In this document: piece by piece, positions 17,122 to 24,463 of the stretch
Position numbering within the stretch: the first letter of the stretch is position 1
Layout: every line of letters starts with the position of its first letter
From: Fundidesulfovibrio magnetotacticus
GTDB lineage: Bacteria; Desulfobacterota; Desulfovibrionia; Desulfovibrionales; Desulfovibrionaceae
Length of the DNA stretch: 64,000 bases
NCBI RefSeq assembly: GCF_013019105.1
Contig: NZ_BLTE01000006.1
Span: 62,001 to 126,000, forward strand
Direction: 5' to 3'
The notes under the pieces: model-generated
Database searches by the model: none
Told to the model about the DNA's origin: nothing
Seen by the model: the letters and a program-made list of their open reading frames with translations, nothing else
Made by a program: the position numbers and the translations under genes

Positions 17122-19061
17122 TGCCCGCCGGGCGCGCCTCGATCTTCCAGGGCCTCTCCTGGCGTCTGGCCAAGTGGGTCTTCCTCTTCTCGCTTTCCGT
17201 GGCCGCGGTGCTTTCGGGCCTGGGCCTGTGGTCCAGCCGCAAGGACTTCCTGGCCGAAAAGCAGGCCCTCCTGGTCCAGGTGGGCCAGGTGAACCTGGAC
17301 ACCCTCTCCAACGCCATCTGGCACATGGACCAACAGTCCCTGCGCATGCAGCTCGACGGCCTGCACCGCCTCCCTGACGTGGAGCTGGCCGAGGTAACGA
17401 GCGAGGGCGCGGTGCTTGCCTCCGCCGGGCGCGAGGAAAGCCGCGAGCGTCTGGAGCGCGCCTACCCCCTGCGCTACGAGTTCCGGGGCGTCGCCCGCGA
17501 CGTGGGACAGCTGCGCCTGGTGCTGGGCCTCGACGCCGGGCGCGAGCGCATAGAGTCCGACGCCCTGCGCGCCGCGGCCCTGGAGACCACCCGGACCATG
17601 CTCCTGGCCGGCGCCCTCCTCTTCCTGTTCTACTCCCTCGTGGCCCGGCACCTCCGGCGCATGGCCGTGCACGCCGCCGGGCTCACCCTGAGCGGCCTGG
17701 ACAAACCCCTGGTCCTGGACCGCCCGCCGCCCGGCCCCTCCGGTCCCGACGAGCTGGACCGCCTGGCCTGGGCCATGGAGTCCATGCGCGCGGGGCTCTC
17801 CGCCTCGGTGGCCGAACTGCGCCAGGCCAACGAACACCTGCGCCAGGAGGTGCGCCTGCGCCAGGAAGCCGAGACCCAGCTGCGCGCCACCCGCGCCGCC
17901 CTGCGCAACATCCTGGACTCCATGCCCTCCATGATCGTGGGCCTTTCCCAGGACCTTGGCGTCACCCATTGCAACGCCACGGCCTCCTCCTTCGCCGGGG
18001 TGGACCCGGCCCAGGCCTTCTCCCGCCCCCTGCTGGAGGTGCTGCCGGACCTCACGCACCTGGAACAGGAACTGCGCGATGCCGTCGCCCAGGGCGCGCC
18101 CCTCACGCTCAGGCGGCTGCGCATGGAGAGGGACGGCCAGACGCTGCACGTGGACCTCTCGGTCTACCCGCTCCGTGGCGAAGCCGGACGCGGCGCGGTG
18201 CTGCGCCTGGACGACGTGACGGAACTGGCCCGCATGGAGGAATTCCTGGTCCAGTCCGAGAAGATGGCCTCCCTGGGCAGCCTGGCGGCGGGCATGGCCC
18301 ACGAGATCAACAATCCCCTGGCGGGCATGCTCCAGAACGCCCAGACCCTGGAGCGCCGCCTCGGCAGGGAACTTGCCGCCAACGAACGCGCCGCGCGCGA
18401 GGCGGGCATCACCCTGGAGGCCCTGGAGCGCTACCTTCAGGCGCGCCAGGCCCCCATGCTCCTGGAGGCCCTGCGCACCTCGGGCGAACGCGCCGCGCGC
18501 ATCGTGCGCAACATGCTCAAGTTCGCCCGCAGGGGCCAGCCGCGCCACGAGCCCCAGCACCTCGCGCAGATTCTGGACTCCGCCCTGGAGCTGGCCCAAA
18601 ACGACTACAACATGAAAAAGAACTTCGACTTCCGGCGCATCCGCATCACCCGCGACTACGACCCGGCGCTCCCCCCCGTGCCCTGCTCCCCCCAGGAAGT
18701 GGAGCAGGTGGTGTTGAACATCCTCCAGAACGCCGCCCAGGCCATGTGCGGCCAGAAGGACGACCGCCCGGAGCCCGCCCTGCACATCGCCACCCGCCAG
18801 GAGAACGGCATGGCCGTGCTCACCATCCGCGACAACGGCCCCGGCATGGACGAGGCCGTGCGTCGGCGCGTCTTCGAGCCCTTCTTCACCACCAAACCCC
18901 TGGGAGAGGGCACAGGCCTTGGCCTTTCGGTGAGCTACTTCATCATCGCGCAGAACCACCGGGGCAGCCTGGAAGTGGAATCCGCACCGGGCCAGGGCTC
19001 AATCTTCGTCCTCAAGCTGCCGCTCGACCCGGCTCCCCCGACACCTCCCAGCGTGGCCTGA
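17121..19061 (+). CDS. Sensor histidine kinase (PAS, membrane-bound)
   Basis: 646 residues. Two membrane segments (~17-37 and ~157-175) frame a ~120-residue periplasmic sensor with the DTLSNAIWHMD helix found in related kinases. A linker and coiled coil (~230-270) and a PAS domain (~270-370) follow. The phospho-accepting His lies in AAGMAHEINNPLAGML (~393). The H-box region contains a ~60-residue extension rich in Ala/Glu. The ATPase part has NILQNAAQAM, DNGPGMDEAV and GTGLGLSVS. It overlaps the MOSC gene by one base. No response regulator is adjacent, so the partner must be elsewhere. The signal is unknown. Confidence 0.93.
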   Translation: MPAGRASIFQGLSWRLAKWVFLFSLSVAAVLSGLGLWSSRKDFLAEKQALLVQVGQVNLDTLSNAIWHMDQQSLRMQLDGLHRLPDVELAEVTSEGAVLASAGREESRERLERAYPLRYEFRGVARDVGQLRLVLGLDAGRERIESDALRAAALETTRTMLLAGALLFLFYSLVARHLRRMAVHAAGLTLSGLDKPLVLDRPPPGPSGPDELDRLAWAMESMRAGLSASVAELRQANEHLRQEVRLRQEAETQLRATRAALRNILDSMPSMIVGLSQDLGVTHCNATASSFAGVDPAQAFSRPLLEVLPDLTHLEQELRDAVAQGAPLTLRRLRMERDGQTLHVDLSVYPLRGEAGRGAVLRLDDVTELARMEEFLVQSEKMASLGSLAAGMAHEINNPLAGMLQNAQTLERRLGRELAANERAAREAGITLEALERYLQARQAPMLLEALRTSGERAARIVRNMLKFARRGQPRHEPQHLAQILDSALELAQNDYNMKKNFDFRRIRITRDYDPALPPVPCSPQEVEQVVLNILQNAAQAMCGQKDDRPEPALHIATRQENGMAVLTIRDNGPGMDEAVRRRVFEPFFTTKPLGEGTGLGLSVSYFIIAQNHRGSLEVESAPGQGSIFVLKLPLDPAPPTPPSVA

Positions 19062-19136
19062 GAAGGCCTGAAAAAAGTTTCCATACCAAGGCAAGGGGTT
19101 GCGCCGCCCCCCACACGGGTTCCCCCCCCGAGGCAC

Positions 19137-19163
19137 TAAAGCCCCCGGCCCAGGGGCCGATAT
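19137..19163 (+). promoter_or_regulatory. Sigma-28 (FliA) promoter
   Basis: TAAA, then exactly 15 bases, then GCCGATAT. This matches the FliA consensus TAAA-N15-GCCGATAA at all but the last base. It ends 29 bases before the start of the FlgM-like gene. Confidence 0.8.
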
Positions 19164-19192
19164 GGTTTGCGTGCTTAACATCAGGTGACACC

Positions 19193-19360
19193 ATGGAACT
19201 CAAAGACCCCACAAACGCCGGCCAGCGCCAGGACCTCCCCTCGGAAAGCCCCGAGGAACGGGCCGCGCGCGTCGCCGAAATCAAGCGCCTCGTGCAGATG
19301 GGACGCTACCGCGTGGACGGTCGCGAGATCCTCTACAACATGCTCAAGACCGCTCCCTGA
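19193..19360 (+). CDS. Small FlgM-like anti-sigma-28 protein
   Basis: 55 residues. The C-terminal half (RVAEIKRLVQMGRYRVDGREILYNML) has the pattern of the FlgM C-terminal helix that binds sigma-28: IK, then hydrophobic-x-x-GxYxVD, then a helix. FlgM is usually 90-100 residues, so the disordered N-terminal part is mostly missing. A near-perfect sigma-28 promoter stands 29 bases upstream, which gives the usual feedback of FliA on its own inhibitor. No flagellar genes are beside it. Alternatively it is an orphan FlgM-domain protein of another role. Confidence 0.7.
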   Translation: MELKDPTNAGQRQDLPSESPEERAARVAEIKRLVQMGRYRVDGREILYNMLKTAP

Positions 19361-19453
19361 CGCCTCCCCCCCTCGGCTTGACTTTCCCGCCTCCATCCGC
19401 TTTAGTTCTGGAACATCGCGGCAACCATCCGCTTCCCACAAGAGAGGAACGCC

Positions 19454-19642
19454 ATGCCCAGACCCCATGTCGACCAGGACGAATGCATCTCCTGCGAATC
19501 CTGCGTGCAGATCTGCCCCGCCGCCTTCGAGATGAACGACGACGGCAAGGCCCAGGAACTCGAAAGCGCCACCGGCGGCGAGGAGTGCATCCAGGAGGCC
19601 ATGGACACCTGCCCGGCCGAGTGCATCCACTGGCAGGACTAG
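19454..19642 (+). CDS. 4Fe-4S ferredoxin, Desulfovibrio type
   Basis: Small acidic electron carrier, 62 residues. Cys 11, 14 and 17 in ECISCESC and Cys 53 in DTCPAEC are the likely [4Fe-4S] ligands. Cys 21 (QICP) and Cys 45 correspond to the second pair, which in D. gigas ferredoxin forms a disulfide. C57 is extra. The spacing of 36 residues between the third and fourth ligand fits the single-cluster Desulfovibrio ferredoxins. AGAGAGGA lies before the ATG. It is followed 31 bases later by the universal stress protein gene. Confidence 0.93.
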   Translation: MPRPHVDQDECISCESCVQICPAAFEMNDDGKAQELESATGGEECIQEAMDTCPAECIHWQD

Positions 19643-19673
19643 CGCCGCCCGCGCGGCCGCAGCAAGGAGCGCC

Positions 19674-20561
19674 ATGCAGCCCCTCGAAAAACACCTGCTG
19701 GTGACCATCTCGGAAGACGTCAACGCCCTCTTCGGGCTGCGCTTCGTCTTCAGCTTCTTCGCCCGCACCGACCTGGCGCGGCTCACCCTCTTCTACGTCT
19801 CGCCCAGGCCCGCCCCGGGACGCGAATTTCAGGAGAGCCTCTCCCCCTACTGCCAGCCCGGGCAGGACCCGGCCTTCGGGCAGAGCTGCCGCCAGCCGCC
19901 CCCGGCTCTGGCCGCCGCCAGGGACTGGCTCCTGGACATGGGCTTCCCCGCGAACCGGGTGGAGCTCAAGAGCGCCCCGGCCAAGCTGGGCACGGTCAAG
20001 GACATCGCGGCCGAGGCCGAACGCGGCCTCTACGACGCCGTGGTCCTGGGTCGAAGGGGCCTTTCCTGGTTCGACGAGATCTTCGACGATTCCATCACCC
20101 ACCGCCTGCTCTGGGAGTCCATCACCTTCCCCCTGTGGGTCTGCCGCAACCCGGCGCGCCACCGCCGCAACGTGCTGCTGTGCGCCGACGGCTCCGAGCA
20201 GGCCCTGCGCGTGGCCGACCACGTGGGCTTCATCCTGCGCGACGAGCCCGAACACTCCGTGACCATCTTCCACAACCGCGCCCTGGGACTGCCCGAGGGC
20301 GAGCGCGTGGAGCAGATCATGGCCCGCACCGGCGAGGTGCTCCTGCAAAACGGCATCAGCGAGGAGCGCATCGACTACCTGGTCAAATCCTCCAAGGACG
20401 CGGCCGGGCTGATCCTCAAGGAGGCCGAACGCGGCGAGTACGCCGCCGTGGCCGTGGGCCGCTCCGCCGACAAGCCCGACACCCTGTCCAACATCTTCGG
20501 CTCCACGAGCCTGACGCTCCTGCGCAAGCTCGAAGGGGCCGCCCTCTGGATCTCCAAATAG
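19674..20561 (+). CDS. Universal stress protein, tandem Usp domains
   Basis: 295 residues with two Usp-like lobes. The first (~1-160) contains YDAVVLGRRGLSWFDEIFDDSITHRLL. The second (~163-295) has NVLLCADGSEQALR at its start and AAVAVGRSADKPDTLSNIFGSTSLTLLRKL near its end, which matches the ATP-binding G-2x-G-9x-G(S/T) motif in modified form. Proteins of this type are induced by stress; no binding partner is apparent. AAGGAG stands before the ATG. Confidence 0.9.
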   Translation: MQPLEKHLLVTISEDVNALFGLRFVFSFFARTDLARLTLFYVSPRPAPGREFQESLSPYCQPGQDPAFGQSCRQPPPALAAARDWLLDMGFPANRVELKSAPAKLGTVKDIAAEAERGLYDAVVLGRRGLSWFDEIFDDSITHRLLWESITFPLWVCRNPARHRRNVLLCADGSEQALRVADHVGFILRDEPEHSVTIFHNRALGLPEGERVEQIMARTGEVLLQNGISEERIDYLVKSSKDAAGLILKEAERGEYAAVAVGRSADKPDTLSNIFGSTSLTLLRKLEGAALWISK

Positions 20562-20563
20562 AC

Positions 20564-20604
20564 CGCCGCGCCGGGGGGAACCCCCTCCCGGCGCGGCCAG
20601 GGTT
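20564..20604 (+). terminator. Terminator after universal stress protein gene
   Basis: The hairpin GCCGCGCCGGGGGG with its partner CCCTCCCGGCGCGGC is followed shortly by TTTT. Confidence 0.6.
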
Positions 20605-20653
20605 TTGACATTTCCCGGGAAAACGGCCACTCCTGCCGCCGGGAGCACCCGCA

Positions 20654-21862
20654 ATGAAACGCAAAGTCCTTTTCCTGGTGGCGGACGGCATGGGCGGCTG
20701 GCCCGGCGAGATCGACGGCGGCACGGCCATGGAGGCCGCCGAAACCCCGGTGATGGACGCCCTGGCCGCCTCGGGCGTCACGGGAACGGCCCGCACCATC
20801 CCCCCAGGCATGCCCCCGGGCTCCGACGTGGCCAACATGGCCCTGCTGGGCTTCGACCCGGCCCGCCACCACACCGGGCGCGGCCCCATCGAGGCCGCCG
20901 CCCAGGGCCTGAAACTGGAACCCGACGACCTGGTCTGGCGGCTCAACCTGGTGAGCGTCTCGCGCTTCGACGCCTCCGGGACCATGCTCGACTACTCCGC
21001 CGGGCACATCGCCACGCCCGACGCCGTGCCCCTGGTGCGCCGCCTGGACCAGGAGTGCGCCCGCTGCTCCGACGCCTACAGTCCCTTCGCCCTCCACCCC
21101 GGCGTGCAGTACCGCCACCTGCTCGTGCAGCGCGGCGCGGCCCAAGCGCCCGAGGCCAGGCTCGCCGTGCGCCCGCCCCACGACATCACCGGCCAGTCCA
21201 TCGCCCGGGACCTGGAGACCATCGGCGCATCGCCCCTTCTCTGGAGCCTCACGCGCTGCGCCGCGCGCCTGCTGGAAGGCCCGGACAACGCCACCAAGGC
21301 CAACGCCGTCTGGCCCTGGGGCCAGGGCCGCACCCTGACCCTGCCCTCCTTCGAGGCGGCCTTCGGGCTCAAGGGCGCGGTGGTCTCGGCCGTGGACCTC
21401 ATCCGGGGCCTGGGCCGCGCGGCGGGCATGGAGGTGCTCGACGTGCCAGGAGCCACGGGCCTGCTCGACACCGACTACGAAGGCAAGGTGGCCGCCGCGG
21501 GCCGATTCCTGGAGCACGGCGACTTCGTGTTCGTGCACCTGGAAGGCCCCGACGAGTGCGGCCACGGCGGAGACGCCGCCTGCAAGGCCGAAGCCATCGC
21601 CCGCTTCGACGCCCGCGTGGTGGCCCCCCTCACCCAGGCCTTCCCCGAGGCCGTGTGCCTCATCACCTGCGACCACCTGACGCCCCTGGCCAAACGCACC
21701 CACGTGGACGACCCCGTGCCCTTCCTGCTGCACGCCCCGGGGTTGAACCCCAACGGCTCGGAGCGCTTCAGCGAGGCCCAGGCCGCCGCGAGAGGGCTGT
21801 GCATCGAACCGGGCCACGAACTCTTGGCGTGGGCCCTGGCCCGGGCCTCGGAGGCCTCGTGA
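20654..21862 (+). CDS. apgM: Cofactor-independent phosphoglycerate mutase (archaeal type)
   Basis: Interconverts 3- and 2-phosphoglycerate in glycolysis and gluconeogenesis. 402 residues, the usual ApgM length. It belongs to the alkaline-phosphatase metal-binding superfamily: KVLFLVADGMGGWP (metal-binding Asp), PPGSDVANMALLGFDP with the catalytic Ser, HTGRGPIEAAA, DFVFVHLEGPDECGHGGD and CLITCDHLTPLAKRTH with the late metal ligands. The stop overlaps the next gene's GTG (GTGA). The coupling to a thioesterase and an amidohydrolase is not explained by pathway. Confidence 0.93.
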   Translation: MKRKVLFLVADGMGGWPGEIDGGTAMEAAETPVMDALAASGVTGTARTIPPGMPPGSDVANMALLGFDPARHHTGRGPIEAAAQGLKLEPDDLVWRLNLVSVSRFDASGTMLDYSAGHIATPDAVPLVRRLDQECARCSDAYSPFALHPGVQYRHLLVQRGAAQAPEARLAVRPPHDITGQSIARDLETIGASPLLWSLTRCAARLLEGPDNATKANAVWPWGQGRTLTLPSFEAAFGLKGAVVSAVDLIRGLGRAAGMEVLDVPGATGLLDTDYEGKVAAAGRFLEHGDFVFVHLEGPDECGHGGDAACKAEAIARFDARVVAPLTQAFPEAVCLITCDHLTPLAKRTHVDDPVPFLLHAPGLNPNGSERFSEAQAAARGLCIEPGHELLAWALARASEAS

Positions 21863-22287
21863 TCCGCCCCGGCGAGCCCTTCCCCTCGCCCGAGGCGGTC
21901 TTCCGCCTCCACGTGAGCTACGGCGAAACCGACGCCATGGGTGTGGTCTACTACGGCAACTACCCCCACTGGTTCGAGCGCGCCCGGGGCCTCTTCCTGC
22001 GCGAACGCGGGCTCTCCTACGCCGAGGTGGAGCGCCGGGGCTTCCTGCTGCCCGTGCGCGAGATGGCCGTGCGCTACCTGGCCCCGGCCCGCTACGACGA
22101 GGAGGTGGCCGTTCGCGCGGGCGTCAGCGTCTGGGGCCGCGCCTCCGTCACCTTCGCCTACCAGGTTTACGGCCCCCCCGAAACGTCCCGGCTCCTCTGC
22201 CTGGGGCAAACCCAGCACGCCTGCACGGACCCCACGGGCAAACCCGTGGCCGTGCCGTCCTGGCTCAAGGAACTCTGCGCCCGGTGA
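21859..22287 (+). CDS. Acyl-CoA thioesterase, YbgC/4HBT family
   Basis: 142 residues from a GTG at 21859 within the apgM stop. It has the hot-dog fold signature with the catalytic Asp in YGETDAMGVVYYGNYPHWFERAR, and LREMAVRYLAPARYDEEV-like strands follow. Family members hydrolyse short acyl-CoA or acyl-ACP thioesters and are often linked to the Tol-Pal system, which is not present here. The end overlaps the amidohydrolase GTG by 4 bases. Confidence 0.92.
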   Translation: MIRPGEPFPSPEAVFRLHVSYGETDAMGVVYYGNYPHWFERARGLFLRERGLSYAEVERRGFLLPVREMAVRYLAPARYDEEVAVRAGVSVWGRASVTFAYQVYGPPETSRLLCLGQTQHACTDPTGKPVAVPSWLKELCAR

Positions 22288-23096
22288 CCCTCGACATCCA
22301 CACCCACGCCTTCCATCCCAAGATCGCCCAGAAGGTCCTCGTACAGCTCGAAAGCCACTACGGCATCCGGCCCGTGGGCACGGGCGAGGCGGGCGACCTC
22401 CTGGAACGCCTGGACCGCGCGGGCCTGGACCGCGCCGCCGTGCACGCGGCGGCAACGGCCCCCGCACAGGTGATCCCGGCCAACAACTGGGCCATCGAGA
22501 TGGCCCGGACCATGCCCCGCCTGATCCCCTTCGGCACCATGCACCCAGGCTTCCCCGGCTACGAGGACGAGCTGGACCGCCTGGAACGCGCGGGCATCCA
22601 GGGCATCAAGATCCACGCCGACTTCCAGGGCTTCCGCCTGGACGACCCGGCCCTGCGCCCCATACTGGAGGCCATGCGCGGGCGCTTCACGGCCATGTTC
22701 CACGTGGGCGACCGGCTGCCGCCCCACCAGAACCCCTCCTGCCCGGCCAAACTGGCCGCCATCCACCGGGACTTTCCGGGCCTGACCGTGATCGCCGCCC
22801 ACCTGGGGGGCTACCTGCACTGGGTCGAGGCCCTGGAGCACCTGGCGGGCAGCGAGGTCTACGTGGACACCTCCTCCACCCTGCCCTTCATCGACGACGC
22901 GCTCCTGGCGGCCATCCTGGACCGCCACCCGGCGGAACGCGTGCTCTTTGGCTCCGACTACCCCCTTTTCGACCCGGGCGAGGAGATCGCCGCGCTCCAG
23001 GCGCGCCTCAGGCTCTCCGACGCCCGCCTGGAACTGCTTCTCGGCGCGGGGGAATCGCTCTTCCGCCCTTTTGACAAGCAGGCCCCCGCATCATAA
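22284..23096 (+). CDS. Amidohydrolase family protein
   Basis: 270 residues from a GTG in a GTGA overlap. TIM-barrel metal hydrolase of the amidohydrolase-2 kind: DIHTHAFHP (HxH metal pair) at the start, IKIHADFQG, MFHVGDRLPP, VIAAHLGGYLHW and GSDYPLFDP with the late Asp. This group includes decarboxylases and hydrolases of aromatic or lactone substrates. The substrate cannot be read from the sequence. It is the third gene of a tightly overlapping apgM-thioesterase-amidohydrolase unit. Confidence 0.88.
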   Translation: MTLDIHTHAFHPKIAQKVLVQLESHYGIRPVGTGEAGDLLERLDRAGLDRAAVHAAATAPAQVIPANNWAIEMARTMPRLIPFGTMHPGFPGYEDELDRLERAGIQGIKIHADFQGFRLDDPALRPILEAMRGRFTAMFHVGDRLPPHQNPSCPAKLAAIHRDFPGLTVIAAHLGGYLHWVEALEHLAGSEVYVDTSSTLPFIDDALLAAILDRHPAERVLFGSDYPLFDPGEEIAALQARLRLSDARLELLLGAGESLFRPFDKQAPAS

Positions 23097-23133
23097 AGTG
23101 CATTCCATACTGGACGACCGACGGAGGAGCGCC

Positions 23134-23529
23134 GTGCGCGTACTGCTCGTGGAAGACGAAATCGCCCATCGCCTGCTCATGCAGCGCTCCCTGCGCGACC
23201 TCTGCCAGACCGACGTGGCCGTCAACGGCCAGGAGGCCGTCGCCGCCTTCGAACTCGCCCACAAGGAAGGCGAGCCCTACGACCTGGTGCTCCTGGACCT
23301 GGAGATGCCCGTCATGGACGGCCAGCAGGCCCTCAAGGCCATCCGCTCCCTGGAGAAGGCCCTGGGCGTGCCTCCCGGCCGGGAAGTCCCCACCCTGGTG
23401 ATCACCGCCCACGACGACCAGCGCAACGTCTGCGACGCCTTCTTCAAGGGCCTGGCCACGGGCTACCTGGTCAAGCCGGTGCGCATGGCCGATCTGCGCG
23501 CGCACATGGCCCAACTGGGCCTGGCCTGA
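23134..23529 (+). CDS. Single-domain response regulator (CheY-like)
   Basis: 131 residues from a GTG at 23134 (GGAGGAGC upstream). A receiver domain without an output domain: VRVLLVEDEIAHRLLM at the start, phospho-Asp in YDLVLLDLEMPVMDG (~54), the Thr in LVITAHDD and the Lys-Pro pair in YLVKPVRM. It may relay phosphate or bind a partner such as a motor or a diguanylate cyclase. No kinase is next to it. Confidence 0.9.
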   Translation: MRVLLVEDEIAHRLLMQRSLRDLCQTDVAVNGQEAVAAFELAHKEGEPYDLVLLDLEMPVMDGQQALKAIRSLEKALGVPPGREVPTLVITAHDDQRNVCDAFFKGLATGYLVKPVRMADLRAHMAQLGLA

Positions 23530-23617
23530 TCCGACCCCATCGCTCCCCGGGTTCACCTCCCGGGGCTACCGGACCGCTCGGGACAGGCGACGCATGCTTT
23601 TCGCGCCCCCCTCCCGA

Positions 23618-23646
23618 TTGACATCGACTCTCATTTGCACTATCAG
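23618..23646 (+). promoter_or_regulatory. Sigma-70-type promoter of feo operon with overlapping operator-like site
   Basis: TTGACA at 23618-23623, a 17-base spacer and TATCAG at 23641-23646. The stretch TTGACATCGACTCTCA shares TTGA and GACTCTCA with the palindrome at 24182-24198 before the second feoA, suggesting a common metalloregulator such as Fur. Confidence 0.65.
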
Positions 23647-23691
23647 TTGGCCATGCACGATCGCCTCCATTCAAACCAAGCAAGGATAGCC

Positions 23692-23919
23692 ATGGTCCCC
23701 CTGAAGGATTGTCCTGAAGGCAGCGTCGTCCGTATTGAAGACCTGCACGGAGACCCCCTTTGCAGAGGGCGGCTTTGCGCCCTGGGCATCACGCCCGGAG
23801 TGGAGGCCCGCGTCTGCGCCGACGGGGACTGCTGTCGCATCCGCGTGCGCGGTGGAGAGTTCTGCCTCGGGGCCGAAATGGCCGGACGGGTCATGGTTTC
23901 CCACATTCGCGAGGCTTAA
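23692..23919 (+). CDS. feoA: Ferrous iron transport accessory protein FeoA (first copy)
   Basis: 75 residues from ATG 23692 (AAGGA upstream). SH3-like FeoA domain: VPLKDCPEGSVVRIEDLHG, GRLCALGITPGVEARVC and a final AGRVMVSHI. It differs from the usual family in having several extra Cys (LCRGRLC, CADGDCC). It opens the feo operon and is 10 bases upstream of a small Cys-rich membrane protein. FeoA assists FeoB in Fe(II) uptake. Confidence 0.9.
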   Translation: MVPLKDCPEGSVVRIEDLHGDPLCRGRLCALGITPGVEARVCADGDCCRIRVRGGEFCLGAEMAGRVMVSHIREA

Positions 23920-23929
23920 AGGAGCTTTC

Positions 23930-24160
23930 ATGCTGGAAAAAATCATCGTCGCCGCGCTGGTGGCGCTGGCAGGGGCGTACCTGGCGCGCCGCTTCCTGCG
24001 CGGCAGGACTCGGGGCGGTTGCGGGTGCTCCGGTTCATCCTCCGGCGGAGGCTGCTGCCAGGAGCTTGGGCCCATGCCCAAGTCCGGGGCCACTCCGGGC
24101 GGAGCCGGATCAGGCGGGAGCGGTTGCGGCGGGGCCTGCGGTTGTTCACGCGGCAGCTGA
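23930..24160 (+). CDS. FeoB-associated Cys-rich membrane protein
   Basis: 76 residues. One N-terminal membrane segment (LEKIIVAALVALAGAYLARRF) and a short tail rich in Gly, Ser and Cys (GGCGCSGSSSGGGCCQ, GCGGACGC). This is the typical build of the small proteins encoded beside feoB in anaerobes, sometimes treated as a FeoC substitute. AAAGGAG lies before the ATG. The Cys cluster may bind iron, but this is not shown. Confidence 0.8.
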   Translation: MLEKIIVAALVALAGAYLARRFLRGRTRGGCGCSGSSSGGGCCQELGPMPKSGATPGGAGSGGSGCGGACGCSRGS

Positions 24161-24181
24161 CCTTTTTTTAAAACCCTCCAA

Positions 24182-24198
24182 TTGAGACTGACTCTCAA
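24182..24198 (+). promoter_or_regulatory. Palindromic operator-like site before second feoA
   Basis: Perfect inverted repeat TTGAGA, 5 bases, TCTCAA, 13 bases before the feoA2 start. It resembles the TTGA...GACTCTCA element over the promoter at 23618. A Fur-type repressor gene is encoded at 33003-33437. The binding protein is inferred. Confidence 0.5.
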
Positions 24199-24211
24199 GG
24201 TCTTTAAGCTT

Positions 24212-24463
24212 ATGAAAGAGCACCGTTCCATCCGGCAAATGGCCGTCGGCGAGAAGGCGTGCATCGCGCGCATCTCCGCGGAGGGAGAACTGGGCAGACG
24301 CATCCGCGACATGGGCCTCGTGCCCGGAGCGGAGGTGGAGATCGTGGGCCGCGCGCCCCTGAACGATCCCGTGGCCCTGCGCCTGAAAGGCTTCACCCTT
24401 TCGCTGCGCAACAACGAGGCGGACTACCTTTTCGTCGCCAAGAGGAACGGAGACCAGGCATGA
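24212..24463 (+). CDS. feoA: Ferrous iron transport accessory protein FeoA (second copy)
   Basis: 83 residues from ATG 24212. FeoA domain: [59 protein letters not shown]. It is closer to the family norm than the first copy and lacks its extra Cys. Its stop overlaps the feoB start (ATGA). A palindromic site just upstream suggests separate control of the feoA2-feoB part. Confidence 0.93.
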   Translation: MKEHRSIRQMAVGEKACIARISAEGELGRRIRDMGLVPGAEVEIVGRAPLNDPVALRLKGFTLSLRNNEADYLFVAKRNGDQA

